Source of the DNA: Amyelois transitella
Lineage: Eukaryota; Arthropoda; Insecta; Lepidoptera; Pyralidae
Assembly (NCBI RefSeq): GCF_032362555.1
Contig: NC_083505.1
Span: 1,141,001-1,205,000, forward strand
DNA: 64,000 nt
Reading direction: 5' to 3'
Shown here: positions 39,001 to 48,704 of the stretch, in pieces
How positions within the stretch are numbered: the stretch's first letter is position 1
Layout: each line of letters begins with the position of its first letter
Translations under genes and position numbers: made by a program
The notes under the pieces: model-generated
What the model was told of the DNA's origin: nothing
What the model saw: only the letters and a program-made list of their open reading frames with translations
Databases searched by the model: none

Positions 39001-42000
39001 ATCGACAGGGAAAGCATTCATAGACAAACATAGTAGATAGTATATTATAGTGTTCATATATTTTTTTCAATTTTTCAACGTATATTCTTTTTCCATTAGC
39101 TGGCAGTGTGTATCCCAGGTCAGCGACACCGCGGCCCGCACCGCCGCCCACTCGGCGGGATTGGGAGCGGCCCGCGCTTTAGAGCCACTGGCGAACGCGT
39201 TACAACACGAACTGGCCACCAAGTTGAGCGCCACTGACCAGCTATTGCGGGAGAACATTGACAAACTGGTCACTAGCAAGGTGAGTAAATATGGTTTTTG
39301 CGAAATTTATACTTAGCACCTGGTTGACCGAGCGGTGCTCGGTGGACGTCAGATAAACCATAAAAAATAAATATGCAGATGAAAAGACTGATAGGCCATG
39401 TTCGTCTGTTTGCGTTGATGATAGAATCGAGATTCTAATAGTTACAGGTAGCTAGTCCATCGCCTAAAAAAAGAATTCCGTGTTTATGAGCCTATCCCAT
39501 ACTCGCCTTTTACATCACATATCGACATCCATAGGAAAGAGATGGAGTGATCCTATTCTTTTTCTATTGCTGACGGAAACTACACGGCACAATAATAAAA
39601 ATACTGTCTAACTTTACCTCAGACATGAATACATAACGCTCTGATATTTTCCAACTTAGAGTAACTACTCACTAATCAATAGAGAACCACACACACCGCT
39701 AACTAGACTATATCTAACTGACAAATTAATTTCAGACGGTAATGGAACGCCTCAGCACAGCCATAGCCAAGTCCCTGTCGGAGATGGTCCGCGACTCCCT
39801 CCGCGCGGCGCTAATGGAGAGCGTACTGCCCGCGATGGAGAAAATGCACGCGCAAATATTCAGACAGGTCAATCAGGCGTTCCAGAATGGCACTAAGGAG
39901 TGTAAGTGGATATTATCAATCAATCAATCAATATCAATATTCAATATCCTACTACTATTATAAAGGCGAAAGTTTGTATGGATGTATGGATGTTTGTTAC
40001 TCTTTCACGCAAAAACTACTGAACCGATTACCATGAAATGGTATGTAGGTAGCTGAAGACCCAGAATAACACATAGGCTACTTTTTATCCCAGAGTTCCC
40101 GCGGGATTGATAGGGTTTCCATGCGGACGAAGTCGCGGGCGGCCTCTAGTCAATACATATAATTAAAAAAAATTGTACATTGAGTAAAAAAGAAGAAATT
40201 TAGCTACTTAAAAGTGTTTGGTAAAAAAATAAAGTATTGAAATCAAACAAAGTGTACGTTTTCAAAAAAAAAAAAAAGATTTTTATCAACGTTAACAATG
40301 TATCGAAGTTATTTCAAATAATGTACAGCCTTATTCATGAACGTAACTTAAATTTTAAAATACACTTTTAAGTCATACTTAAGAAAAATCGTATTTATAA
40401 ATGCTGGTTAGAGTTAAACATTTTCTTAAACAGCGTCTTAAATTACTGTCAAATTACACAGTAAACAAGCGTTAAAGGATAAAGCAACAACATGGCGGTC
40501 CAGTCACAGCTGATTTAATATGACGCTGATGACCATTTCTCTCACATCTAGCATCTAAATGACTGTGGCGCGTTTTGTTTGCATTTTTTTTTTGGAACTT
40601 TTGCTTCGTTTAGTGTCAATTTTGTATATTTACTCAAAATTAATTCCACAAATTACTTTGATTTCGACGACGATTTAGCTAATGAGTAATTTACGCGATT
40701 TATAACATGCATGCATACTCGCATGATACGATTCTGTGCGATGTGATTTGCGAAATCTGGCGCCGTGAGAAGCCAACTTTAAGCTGGAGTGGCGCGTTCG
40801 CTTCGTTCACTCACTAATATTATGGTCACAAGATAAATTGTATATCTTCCAGTCGCAACAAACACAGAAGCGGCGGCCCGAGCGGCGGCCGAGCGCGGCG
40901 CCGCAGCGGCCAGCAACAACCTGTGCGCCGCGCTCGAGCGCCACGCCGCCGCGCTCGCCGCGCACTCCGCGCACGCGCCGCAGCTGGCCGCCGCCGTGCG
41001 CGACCTCACGCACAGGTACCGCCGCTCACACTCTGTGGCCAGGGGACACTGTACAGCAGCCAGCAACAACCTGCTCGCCGCGCACTCCGCGCACGCGCCG
41101 CAGCTGGCCGCCGCCGTGCGCGACCTCACGCACAGGTACCGCCGCTCACACTCTGTGGCCAGGGGACACTGTACAGCAGCCAGCAACAACCTGCTCGCCG
41201 CGCACTCCGCGCACGCGCCGCAGCTGGCCGCCGCCGTGCGCGACCTCACGCACAGGTACCGCCGCTCACACTCTGTGGCCAGGGGACACTGTACAGCAGC
41301 CAGCAACAACCTGCTCGCCGCGCGCACCGCGTTACAGGAAATATAGTAGAAAGCAGTTAATTATACACTTCAGAAGACACAAGGAGAACAGAAGATAGAA
41401 ATAAACAAATTGCACTATATTTCGGAAATCAAACAAAAATATATAACAATATATATAATATCTCTAATTTTTCGCTAATTAAACAAACCATGACAACCTT
41501 TGCTATTACGTACATAAAAAAAGGTGCCTACAGCGTCTAAATTAAATGAAGCACTTCTAGCAATAATATATAGCAACAATCAGTTGTCAACAATTAAATC
41601 TATTTCATCTCTTTCACACGCAGCGTGCTAGAAAAGGAGCTGTCATGGTGGCGGGAACAGGCCCGCAGTGTGGCGCTGCAGATGTCGCGCGCGCACACGC
41701 CCGCCACGCCCGCCGCGCACGCGCCCGTCGACCGGCAGGTACGCGCGCGTCTCTATACACGGCGGTATCTAGATCATATCGGGGCCAGGGACCACACGGC
41801 ACTGATATAAAAAATTTAATAGGACCTCACAAAAAGAAAGCCGAGGTGGGATTTGAACCATTATTATTTACCATATGCATTGCTATGCATTTTTTAATTC
41901 GGGAACTTTATAGTTTCGACTACCAAATACTCCCATAATGTGAAATGTCATGAGTAAATATTTTTTTGAAGAAGCATCATACGAAAAATTTCAACTATTT

Positions 42001-43633
42001 ATTTCTGCCAAATCGTAACTTTCTTACAGAGATCACAACGAAATTCTACAAGAAATTGCGTTCAGGAATCCTTGCCTCTACTCTTACAAGTAACGCACTT
42101 GTTTTTGACAATATCTATAGCATTGTTCTTAGGTTATAAAGTAGCATTCACGATCATTAGAATAGTTATAAATTAAATTTTTTAGTTTCCTATATAAGTA
42201 GATAAACTTATATTATAACAAACGTAAAATTTTGACTGTCAAATTATAAGTGCTAACGCTATGTTAATGTTCCACTCTGCCAAAAACCACACAGGTCCAT
42301 CTATTTCGATAAAAATCCATAAATTATCTAATGTAATTCGCGATAACCTACTGATAGTCACCATTTATTAAAAAGTTATTCATTTTAAAGTCATTGTATT
42401 TATTTTTAGGTAGTTAATATGATTATAATTAGTGATACATCTTAATTTGTCGTATTTTTTTATAGAAAAAATTGTATAGGATATTTATATTTTCACTAAG
42501 AAAGTCGTTAAATTTTTCGCAGTACCATCAGGAAAAAACACCGACTATTCTTAAAAAAAAAAAAAAAACCCTGTAATTAAAAAATCCAAACATTGTTCCA
42601 GATGCAAGTAGCGAACATTCAATCGCTAATGAACAGCGGCGACGCTAACGGCGCTTTCCAACTAGCGCTGTCGGCGTCAGATCTGACGCTAGTGGTGGCC
42701 GCCTGCCGCGCTTGCGAGCCCTCGGCGGTGTTCGCGCCGTGCAAGCTCAAACAGCACGTGCTGCTGTCGCTGGTGCAGCAGCTGGCGGCCGATATGACCA
42801 GAGACACGCATCTCAAGTATAGGTGAGTGTAATCATAGAGAAGTCAATTAAAAGAAACTGACGTAGAAAATTCAAATTCAGAACTTTTATTTATTCATTA
42901 TTATGGGACATTTTAATGTCACTTGATAATTGTCATATCTTTTGGTTTCACAAGATTGGTTGATGTTAAATAAATTACTGAAAACTAAATTTACTGCCGC
43001 TTACGAAGCGTCAGTGCTGAAGAAGAGGTAACAAACTGTACTGCAGCATTTTCTTCAGAAGTAAGAAAGGCGGACAGAGTTGGCGAACAAAATGATGCGC
43101 CGATAGTATTTCAGTCCACTCTATATATACACGTCTCACGCACACACTCTAACCATTAGTGTGACAGTCGGCCGCCATTACGTCATAGATGCGTACATAG
43201 ATTATATCATTTTATTTACGCCGCCGTATACGATGCTTCACCTTTTTTATTCAAGCCAAAGTACAACTAGTTTAATATGATAAAATATGACGAAGTTAAA
43301 GGAAGCTTGAAGAGTGCAGGAATTTCGCACAAAAATAATTGTGAATACGGAGTGTTTCAGTTCAATTCCATAGTTTTCACAATCAACACAGATGACGTGG
43401 ACAGAGTCTCAATTAGTAACTTATTCACCATTCCCTCCCGTAGGTACCTAGAAGAAGCCGTAATGAACCTGGACACGTCCAATCCGGTGACCCGGGAACA
43501 CCTGCCCATAGTCATCCGGGAGTTGCAAAAGCAAATAGTCGCCTTCCTCAACTCGTCCCCGGGACACGCGCTGACGAGGCAGTTCAAGATGCTGCTGATG
43601 GCCACGGAGTCCCTGGTGAAGGCCACCGGCTGA
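18019..43633 (+). CDS. EDC4: Enhancer of mRNA-decapping protein 4 (EDC4 / Ge-1)
   Basis: 24 exons, 1162 aa, frame intact: 18019-18053, 18702-18907, 19548-19654, 21048-21154, 22025-22170, 23517-23713, 24356-24468, 25228-25538, 27340-27446, 29302-29446, 30132-30241, 30842-30921, 31843-31922, 33307-33446, 34889-34991, 35421-35561, 36387-36578, 37672-37804, 39100-39280, 39736-39901, 40853-41015, 41624-41738, 42602-42822, 43444-43633. A WD40-type region spans about residues 65-430 (DLAFAH, VVWCPYIPDED, AFSPDGTALATAARDG, LHKWQPHGGKPLSCLFF, ITGA-like VTGAENN); a Ser/Pro-rich linker with LMTPDAF follows, then Ala-rich coiled coils (about 760-1000) and the C-terminal helical domain (SDLTLV, LLSLVQQLAADM, YLEEAVMNLD). 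EDC4 scaffolds DCP1/DCP2 in P-bodies. The start MLPKLTDTTQ leads into a block like human NLQEKQVICLS. It is shorter than human EDC4 (about 1400 aa). Confidence 0.95.
18450..18665 (-). pseudogene. LINE reverse-transcriptase fragment
   Basis: The minus strand encodes NYRPISIMRVLCKVFEKMML followed by NQMQRYF. This is the classic N-terminal reverse-transcriptase motif of non-LTR retrotransposons (NYRPIS...K.FEK). Only about 70 codons survive, in EDC4 intron 1, ending 37 bases before exon 2. Confidence 0.8.
18930..19052 (-). repeat. SINE-A fragment
   Basis: It carries gctagcaacctgtcactatt, tctgtctaccccgcaaggga and a tail of tatg repeats: the 3' half of the SINE-A family on the minus-type orientation. 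Confidence 0.75.
19220..19479 (-). repeat. SINE-A, full length with target-site duplication
   Basis: The retroposon's own 5' end is at the right (gccgggaacta complement) and its tatg-type tail is at the left. The flanks AGATTTTATAA at 19209-19219 and 19480-19490 are an 11-bp target-site duplication. It lies 68 bases upstream of EDC4 exon 3. Confidence 0.85.
20685..21010. repeat. Cluster of three SINE-A fragments
   Basis: Two plus-drawn fragments (about 20685-20780 and 20781-20905) are followed by an opposite fragment (about 20925-21010), ending roughly 40 bases before EDC4 exon 4. Confidence 0.65.
21384..21900. mobile_element. Fold-back element, about 517 bp
   Basis: The left end (agtcccggttgga then cctcaccactctgg) is an imperfect inverted copy of the right end (agaatggcgagggtg then caaccgggact) over about 35 bases. 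Related decayed copies lie at about 59870-60150, 49020-49300, 29590-29830 and 640-770. No transposase is visible. Confidence 0.65.
21939..22030 (+). repeat. Direct repeat across the EDC4 exon 5 splice acceptor
   Basis: About 40 bases beginning gtggactttccagcagtacc occur at 21939-21980 and again at 21991-22030. Both copies end in acttccag|ATGCAC. The second copy is the real acceptor, which keeps the frame. The first is a decoy 50 bases upstream. Confidence 0.85.
22176..22430 (-). repeat. SINE-A inserted next to the EDC4 exon 5 donor
   Basis: This is a full-length copy. The 17-bp target-site duplication acgacaatattggtaac is at 22159-22175 and 22431-22447. The left copy is the last 12 bases of exon 5 plus its donor, so insertion duplicated the donor site. 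It supports the element's ends as a (tatg)n tail and a gtggttcccggcacc head. Confidence 0.9.
24095..24300 (-). repeat. SINE-A fragment
   Basis: It contains actcctctttcccatagatg, ggctagcaacctgtcactat and a tatg tail, ending about 55 bases before EDC4 exon 7. Confidence 0.75.
24660..24877 (-). repeat. SINE-A copy
   Basis: It contains the words accactcaatgtctttcc, atggatgtcgtgaaaggcga, gggctagcaaacctg and the tatatgtatata tail, in EDC4 intron 7. Confidence 0.75.
25094..25180 (-). repeat. SINE-B fragment
   Basis: It contains agagatcgtggcaagtgg, tctctgcctacccctccggg and a tatg tail. This is the 3' end of the second repeat family, just upstream of EDC4 exon 8. Confidence 0.75.
25567..25841 (-). 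repeat. SINE-A, full length with target-site duplication
   Basis: The 12-bp duplication gtaggtacctac flanks it (25555-25566 and 25842-25853). A short ggcac-rich expansion lies at the head end. It begins 28 bases after the EDC4 exon 8 donor. Confidence 0.85.
25855..26060 (+). repeat. Interspersed repeat ending in cgcgggcggcctc-like words
   Basis: It contains gcgaaagtttgtgagtatg, aactactgaaccgatta, ttcccgcgggattgataggg and gcgggcggcctc. Further copies are at 39945-40150 (plus) and 49305-49515 (minus). The class is unknown to me. Confidence 0.65.
26521..26713. mobile_element. MITE with ACAGGGTG termini (short form)
   Basis: It starts acagggtgacatttaaaaca and ends gaaagtacaccctgt. A longer relative is at 37845-38265. 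The interiors match at both ends, so this 193-bp copy looks like an internal deletion form. It sits in the tail of a SINE-A fragment. Confidence 0.75.
26935..27105 (+). repeat. Interspersed repeat with 3' AATAAA-like tail
   Basis: It contains gcccacccggttccaggatt, aaaggttggctggaagagat and tgggcaataaatataattt. An inverted copy lies at 58133-58285 in the reticulocalbin gene and a fragment at about 38730-38830. It is probably the 3' end of a non-LTR element. Confidence 0.6.
27108..27318 (+). repeat. Interspersed repeat abutting EDC4 exon 9
   Basis: It contains ctagcggcccgccccggctt, tgccaaattttatcaaaatc and cagtagtttttgagtttatt. It ends about 20 bases before the exon 9 acceptor at 27338-27339. 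Confidence 0.65.
27447..28600 (+). repeat. EDC4 exon 9 fragments mixed with SINE-A pieces
   Basis: After the real exon 9 (27340-27446) come three partial copies: about 27750-27832, about 28217-28305 and 28505-28599. Copies 1 and 2 keep the last 80-90 bases of the exon plus the donor gtgagt. Copy 3 begins near the exon's 5' end (GAGCAAGTGAAATGCGAG) but stops at GACATG, where SINE-A sequence (cggggtagacagag) takes over. Between them lie several SINE-A tails in a row, each with cggggtggacagagcgaac. Copies 1 and 2 join SINE-A at cgactaaaggg|aagagttcc. Confidence 0.85.
28600..28835 (-). repeat. SINE-A copy joined to exon 9 copy 3
   Basis: It carries cggggtagacagagccaaca, gcgctagcccatcgcc and gccgggaaccacacggc. 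Its tail end is missing because the exon fragment takes its place. Confidence 0.8.
28846..28990 (-). repeat. SINE-B fragment
   Basis: Starting from the catacataaaatcacgcc tail it runs through ggtaggcagatactacatct, cttgccacgatctctgca and gcaagctcggcggtttcgg. Confidence 0.75.
29844..30098 (-). repeat. SINE-A, full length with target-site duplication
   Basis: It is flanked by gcctcgttcata at 29832-29843 and 30099-30110 (12 bp). It lies just upstream of EDC4 exon 11. Confidence 0.88.
30367..30451. mobile_element. Miniature piggyBac-like element, 85 bp
   Basis: It begins TTAACCC and ends GGGTTAA. The ends are imperfect inverted repeats of about 19 bases (ccatttcgcgtcccaa against ttgggacgcgccacgg). 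TTAA target sites with CCC/GGG ends are the piggyBac signature. There is no coding content. Confidence 0.55.
31566..31795 (-). repeat. SINE-A with short target-site duplication
   Basis: A roughly 10-bp duplication (aagaagaaat type) flanks it, inside an A-rich stretch that blurs the edges. It lies upstream of EDC4 exon 13. Confidence 0.78.
32205..32410 (-). repeat. SINE-A fragment with a long TG/TATG tail
   Basis: It contains gggctagcaacctgtcact, ctgtctaccccgcaaggga and a tgtgtgtg-rich tail. Confidence 0.75.
32886..33115 (-). repeat. SINE-B, long copy
   Basis: It has a catacataaaatcacgcctc tail, then ggtaggcagagacttcctct, cgatctctgcatacttc, gcaagctcggcggtttcgg, ctgaccctttgccagg and tacgttcgtctaggtcttcc. 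This is one of the most complete copies (about 230 bp); another is at 59060-59290. Confidence 0.8.
34505..34755 (+). repeat. SINE-A nested inside SINE-B
   Basis: It runs from gccgtgtggttcccaac to the tatgtatgta tail. The SINE-B word tacgttcgtc is on both sides (near 34484 and 34757), as expected for a target-site duplication inside an older SINE-B. Confidence 0.8.
36100..36350 (+). repeat. Interspersed repeat, second copy of the 11100-11352 type
   Basis: It shares gaacgcgctaatctcag, tctttttgtgttgaatagac, tatataacatcacgctgcaa and gtcgcgggcacagctagt. It ends about 35 bases before EDC4 exon 17. Confidence 0.65.
36590..36850 (-). repeat. SINE-A copy after EDC4 exon 17
   Basis: It has a catacatacatgtagtcacg tail, ggttgctagcccaacgc, and the head gtgccggaaaccacac. 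It begins about 11 bases inside the intron. Confidence 0.8.
37499..37601 (-). repeat. tRNA-derived SINE with intact promoter boxes
   Basis: On the minus strand: CTCTGTGGCGCGGCGGTAG (A box), then CCCGGGTTCGAATCTCGG (B box), then GTCAGGGCATGATG. It is the same family as 11881-12010. Confidence 0.85.
37845..38265. mobile_element. MITE with ACAGGGTG termini (long form, 421 bp)
   Basis: The inverted ends match over about 27 bases: acagggtgacatttaaaaca against the complement of the right end. TA-rich flanks (tatat/atatc) allow a TA or TATA target duplication. It lies 40 bases after EDC4 exon 18. Confidence 0.8.
40320..40780. other. Unassigned intron sequence before EDC4 exon 21
   Basis: It has a repeat-like texture (ttattcatgaacgtaactta, catggcggtccagtcacagc) and might be an old DNA transposon, but I cannot find paired ends. 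Confidence 0.25.
41016..41323 (+). repeat. EDC4: 120-bp in-frame tandem repeat copying EDC4 exon 21
   Basis: The unit is 72 bases of exon 21 3' end plus a 48-base spacer (gtaccgccgc...gccag). Two full units follow the exon, then a partial one. Copies are identical as far as I can read. The frame stays open from exon 21 to a TAG at 41343-41345. Donors CACAG|gtaccg occur at 41016, 41136 and 41256, all in the same phase, so using a later donor would add 40 or 80 residues. Confidence 0.9.
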
Positions 43634-45811
43634 CCGCCGTGCGGTTGTGTGTGCAGACCGCGATAGGGGAGGTAATTGACGCACCGGCCTGATGATTTGT
43701 TAAATATATTGATCGATTATATGCATACAAATGATGGATTTATTTGTTTATCTGTGTAGCACTCACAAGGTTATAATGACTATAAAGACTGTATACAAAA
43801 CTGAAAGACATGCTGTATGAAAGTTGGATAATAGCGGTTACATAAAGACTTGAAATAATTTTCCCTGTTGTTAAAAAGATTTGACTAGCGCCATCTGTTG
43901 GATATAGCGGGAAACACGGCATGTCACTGACGTGAATAATACAATATGGCAGCTAGTATTTTACCCGCCATTTTTAGCGCCCCAACGGGTGAACTGAATA
44001 TACGATTACAGTTTGATGTAAAATGGTGGCCATGTTGTATGAATTCTGAGAAAGAACACTAGTCTATTGTACAATTTATATGGCCTTAAATTAAAAAAAG
44101 AAAGCGAAATAACTGTCCGTCAGTACGCTCACGTCAATATTGAGAAAATATATATTTTTTTAATCGCCTATGTGAGGTCAGTACATTATAGAGGTCAGCG
44201 CCATCTTTTGGCGAGTAGTATTGAAACAAAATTATTTGTCTGTAGGTTAAAAAAAATACCTTTTATCAATAGCGGCAAGCTTATCACAGGATTATTCTAT
44301 ACATACATAATTTAAATAACTTGTGAACAGTTTTGTGCAATCACTACTACTGTTACTTGTATTTATCATACCTATATGTTTTCTTATATCTACATAAATT
44401 GGTAAATAAATAAAATACATACATAAACAAAAATCAATGAATATGTTTAATAAATTATCAAATAAATATAACGTGCGTCTCTCTTATCGCGTGGAACACT
44501 TGTGATTGTAGTTTACATGGACACTTTAAGTGAGAGTGAGAAACGAGACGTGTAAGAGACACTAACAGAAGACTTGCTGTCTAATTTGGACGCTTAAATG
44601 TGCTGATTTAGATGTAAGTATATTTCATTTGCTGATAAAGTTAATTTTACAAAATGCTCCGTCGAAACATGTCTGCAAATTAACATCTTAATAAGTACGT
44701 TTAAGTGGTTTCTGTGGTCGGGTGACTGTGGGAAACAAAAGGCTCCTAAAAACGCGTACTTTAATATATTTATTAAAGACATTTCACTCACTACGGTCAG
44801 TCATTTCGCGCCTAAACCACTAAACCGATTTTGTTCAAATTTGGTACAGGGATAGATTTGACCCTGAGGCTAAGAAGGGATTAAAAAACGGGATAAAATA
44901 TTGGCTAGTTATATTTATAATTTAAAGCTACAGTTAACTTTGAATTCACGACAAATTTGTGTCAAGTTTACAATAGCTTTATCAGCAAATTGAAATTGGA
45001 CAATGGGATCTCCCCAAGACGTATTTTTATTATCAAACACAGCTATAAGACTGTTATGTTGTAATTTAAGATTTTCGAATGCAATCCCAAAATGAGGAGT
45101 GTAAGCTTTGTTGAAAATGTTAATGTGAATAATTTCTTATTAATATCGCTACTAATATATACATATGTATATTACACTGTATTATTAAATTTATTTTTGT
45201 AAGACTCTGTCATCGGTTACTGTTATTAGGAATGCCGGCCAGCCCCCGTATTATAGCGCGCGCGACGCCGTTATAATCGCGCGAGAAACTATTGCTATTT
45301 CGCTGTTTATTATGAAGTAAAACGGGATAGCGATAGTTGCTGCTGCTGGGACTGGGTGTGTTGCTATTATGTATAGTAAACGAGTGTATGACAATGATCT
45401 ATAGATAACAATAATGTTGACTCAGTAAGCGTGTTAATTTCTCAAATAAATGATCATTTATACTCTTTTGGTGTTGTTGGTGAAAAGATGTTTTTTTTTT
45501 AAACAATTTAATAATTACAGTTGCCTGAATAATAAATAAGGTTAACTCATTCCTAGATGTTCACACGGTCCAGTAGAAGTCAGTAATTACACGGTAAAAC
45601 ATTTTCTGACCTCCTTGGCCCTGTTACAAGAAGACCGAACCCGGCTCGGATGATGACCTGTTGCATTAGGTGCTTACTCCTTTAATTAAATTTGGTACAG
45701 AGTTGGATTTGACCCTGAGGCTAGGAAAGGGTTAAAAAAACGGGATAAAATATTGGCAGTGAACAACAGATCACGCGGTCACACTTACCCACGATAAATT
45801 TATTCATCATG

Positions 45812-45945
45812 ATCATCATTTCAGCCGTAGGATGTCCACTGCTGGACATAGTCTTCCCCCAATGACTTCCTACTTGCTGGCGACCTGCATCCAACGTTTC
45901 CTTGCGGACTTTACCGGATCATCGATCCATTTTGAGCCGATAAAC
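45812..45945 (-). repeat. 3' end of an RTE-type LINE
   Basis: The minus strand reads WIDDPVKSARKRWMQVASK. This resembles the end of the second ORF of common lepidopteran RTE-like LINEs (a W.D.L.K.A...WMQ.A pattern), followed by gtccagcagtggacatcc and a catgatgatga tail. It is recognised from memory. Confidence 0.65.
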
Positions 45946-48169
45946 ATATAAAGCTTTCTAAGGACAAAATAATATGAACTGTACAAAATGTAGTTGATAA
46001 GTTTTATTGCGTAATTTTATTACGGTAATAAAAACAGGAAAGGTTATCGCTCTCATAAGTTACAATAATGATTATATCAAAGTATGATTCTAAATGGAAA
46101 AAAGAAAATGTGGGGATAAGAAAACCAAGAGGTACCTTGGTCAACTCTGACACGTTCTTATGAACGATCAGGTCAGGAGTTCTTTATGAAGCGAAATATA
46201 TAATCAGGGGTCATATGGCAAATGCGAAAATGTGGTTACTACATAGAAAGGGTGTAATTATAAATATTTTGTGTCAATACCTTTATTTGACACTGACCAG
46301 ACATGCTATCTATTCCCTTCTAGCGCACAGCATCAAGATAAAACTGTCTCGCTCTAGCATTTCTCTGCGCGCCTCCCATCTGAACGCGCCGGGTAGCCCT
46401 AGCGTAGTACCTTTTTAAGGCTAGGTGTTAAAATTGACAGTCAAGCTTCGGTAAGACCAAAATAATTTTTTTTATTTCTTCGGGGGAAAACGTCCAAAAA
46501 CATAAAATTCGTCCAAAAATGTATCTTAATGTATTACTATAAAGCATACAATACAAATCCCTAAAACTTATTGTAGGTAATTTTTTGATGCATTTTTAAA
46601 GGTTATTTGTATATCATGTGAGGCCACTTTTTGTTTTTTTTTATCATGCTTATTTTCTCATACGTGAATCTTAAAGTAAATCGAACTTTGTATGTGTAAA
46701 ATACACTTAAAAATCTGAGGTTCCCAAGCATATGACCACTCTGACCCCTTTCTATGAATGTTTCAGAGTCCTCTAATTAAATAACCAGTTTCACTTACCA
46801 TGGTTCAAAATGGATACAGTACATATATCTGAAATTCTGTGGATCGTGTTTATTGTCTGACCCCGGGACCCCGACAACTTTTGAAGATATTACCTTTTTG
46901 ACCTCATTGTGTAACCGAGCCAAGCAGAGAATATGAATAGAAGTAGACTAAGGCTTACAAATTGTAAATATTCAATATAGAAGAAGCTAGATTCTTACGT
47001 ATTTAATGATAGTGCATAAAATAGCTGAACGTGACCATTCAGTCTTTTCAAGACTGTTAGCTCTGTCTACCCCGCAAGGGATATAGACGTGACCATACGT
47101 ATGTATGTATGAATGATAGTGCTAAAGACCGTGCGTTCGACCAGAGTGTATCACTTTGGTGCTATGTATTTGAAATCTCCTGCTAATGCTATTATGCTTT
47201 TTATCTCTAGGACAGAAGTTATGTTTTCAAATGCCACACATCAAGCCTGTTCAATCTTTCAATCAAATCAAATCTGTGTGACTATGTTTCTTTTTATCGT
47301 ATACCTACTTAAAAAGAAACGATTCGTTAGTTAGTTCTTTTGATTATATTTCAATATTGTATTCATTACGGAAGTTCAGCTGTTCTATCTTGTTTTTGAT
47401 TCCGTTTTTAACGCGCTTATATCATTCTATTGTTGATGGTCATGATGATGATGAATGGAATCTTTGGTTAGAAGGAGAGGAAAGATGATAGGAACATAAT
47501 GTCATGTTTACGTTCGTGAAAAACCACGCATGTCGCTAAAACTACAATAGAAAGATGTAATCGTCGTGAAACTAACTAAAATATTTGCTTATAGCTGCAC
47601 TCTAGACATTATTTGTTGAATATTTAGACTTTAAACAGTTGATTTTTAAATTCGTGTAACAGAATTCACAAAGTCTGGGTATTATTAAAAGTTTAGATTG
47701 TTTTTGTGTCCTAGGACTGTATAAATAAATTTGACAAATTTAACAAATCAATAAAATTACCTGAATAGATTTTTTTACTAAGAAGGTAAATTGTCAAGGA
47801 AGTTTTCCATTTTCAAAAAAGAAATCATGGAAGTTTTCCGTGACCTTTGATTTAGAATTATGGAAACTTCTGTTGATTTAATTTGGCTCCGTTTAATTAA
47901 GTCTTTTTTGATTGGAACTAAAAGAACACTACAGTTTGTATTTTTGTTTGAATCTAGCGAAGGCGTTCGCTTTATTTTTTTCTTATGTTGATGTTAGAAT
48001 GTGTAAGAAATGTATAAATAATAAAAGCCTATTGATTTGTAACGTTGTTTATTTTTATTATTTCTTTTGTCTAATACTTAGTAATACTTAGGCATCATCT
48101 TAGCAAAATTATGACACAAAAAGTACTACTTAGTACCTACTTCATACTATGTTTTGTGATTTTTTCTAT

Positions 48170-48290
48170 CGAATAAAAATCCTGGCAAAGGGTCAGGTCA
48201 AGCGAAGGAAGTATGCAGAGATCGTAGCAAGTGGAAAGATGTAGTCTGCCTACCCCACCGGGAAAAAGGCGTGATTTTCTGTATGTATAT
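48170..48290 (+). repeat. SINE-B fragment
   Basis: It contains cctggcaaagggtcaggtc, gatcgtagcaagtggaaag, tctgcctaccccaccggg and a tatg tail. Confidence 0.75.
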
Positions 48291-48704
48291 AACTACCTAT
48301 GTATGTTTAGCTGCACCCAAAAAGAAACTGCTAGCATACACTGTTTTATTTGCTATCAGATTATATGATGGCACTGGATGATAGATTAGCTGAGATTTTT
48401 GCAAATACATACTTACCTTTACCTAAGCTTCTGTATCTGTTGATATGTATTTACTTTATATCTCATGGGGAAAGTATTTCGTGATGTTGAGAACACTTGA
48501 ACCATGAGATAAGTCAATTAATTACAATAAAATACCACCATAAAAAATCTCATTGAAATTGATTCAACAGTATGACCGCGTAATAATAACGAAGCTACCT
48601 CACGCATAAAAACTATTATAAAAATAAATGTGGGTAGCACCAACCAATTTTACAAAAAAGTGCGAAGGTTATAAATTCACACATCGTTTATCCTCTCTTG
48701 AAAA

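Larger units (their letters stand above)
43634..48704. other. Region between EDC4 and the EDC4-like gene
   Basis: The EDC4 3' UTR should begin here; AATAAA words overlap at 44405-44414. I see no coding exon. Two copies of a repeat with tttggtacagggatagatttg (about 44810-44900 and 45690-45755) and pieces of SINE-A (47020-47110) and SINE-B (48170-48290) are present. The longest ORFs (44067, 46215, 47113) have no protein-like composition. Confidence 0.5.

Noticed and set aside
40779-41327. 182-codon minus-strand ORF over EDC4 exon 21 and its tandem copies
   Set aside because: It is the antisense shadow of GC-rich repeated coding sequence; the plus strand has splice sites and homology, the minus strand has neither.
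46215-46418. 67-codon ORF as a small gene
   Set aside because: No homology, no conserved composition, and AT-rich intergenic context.
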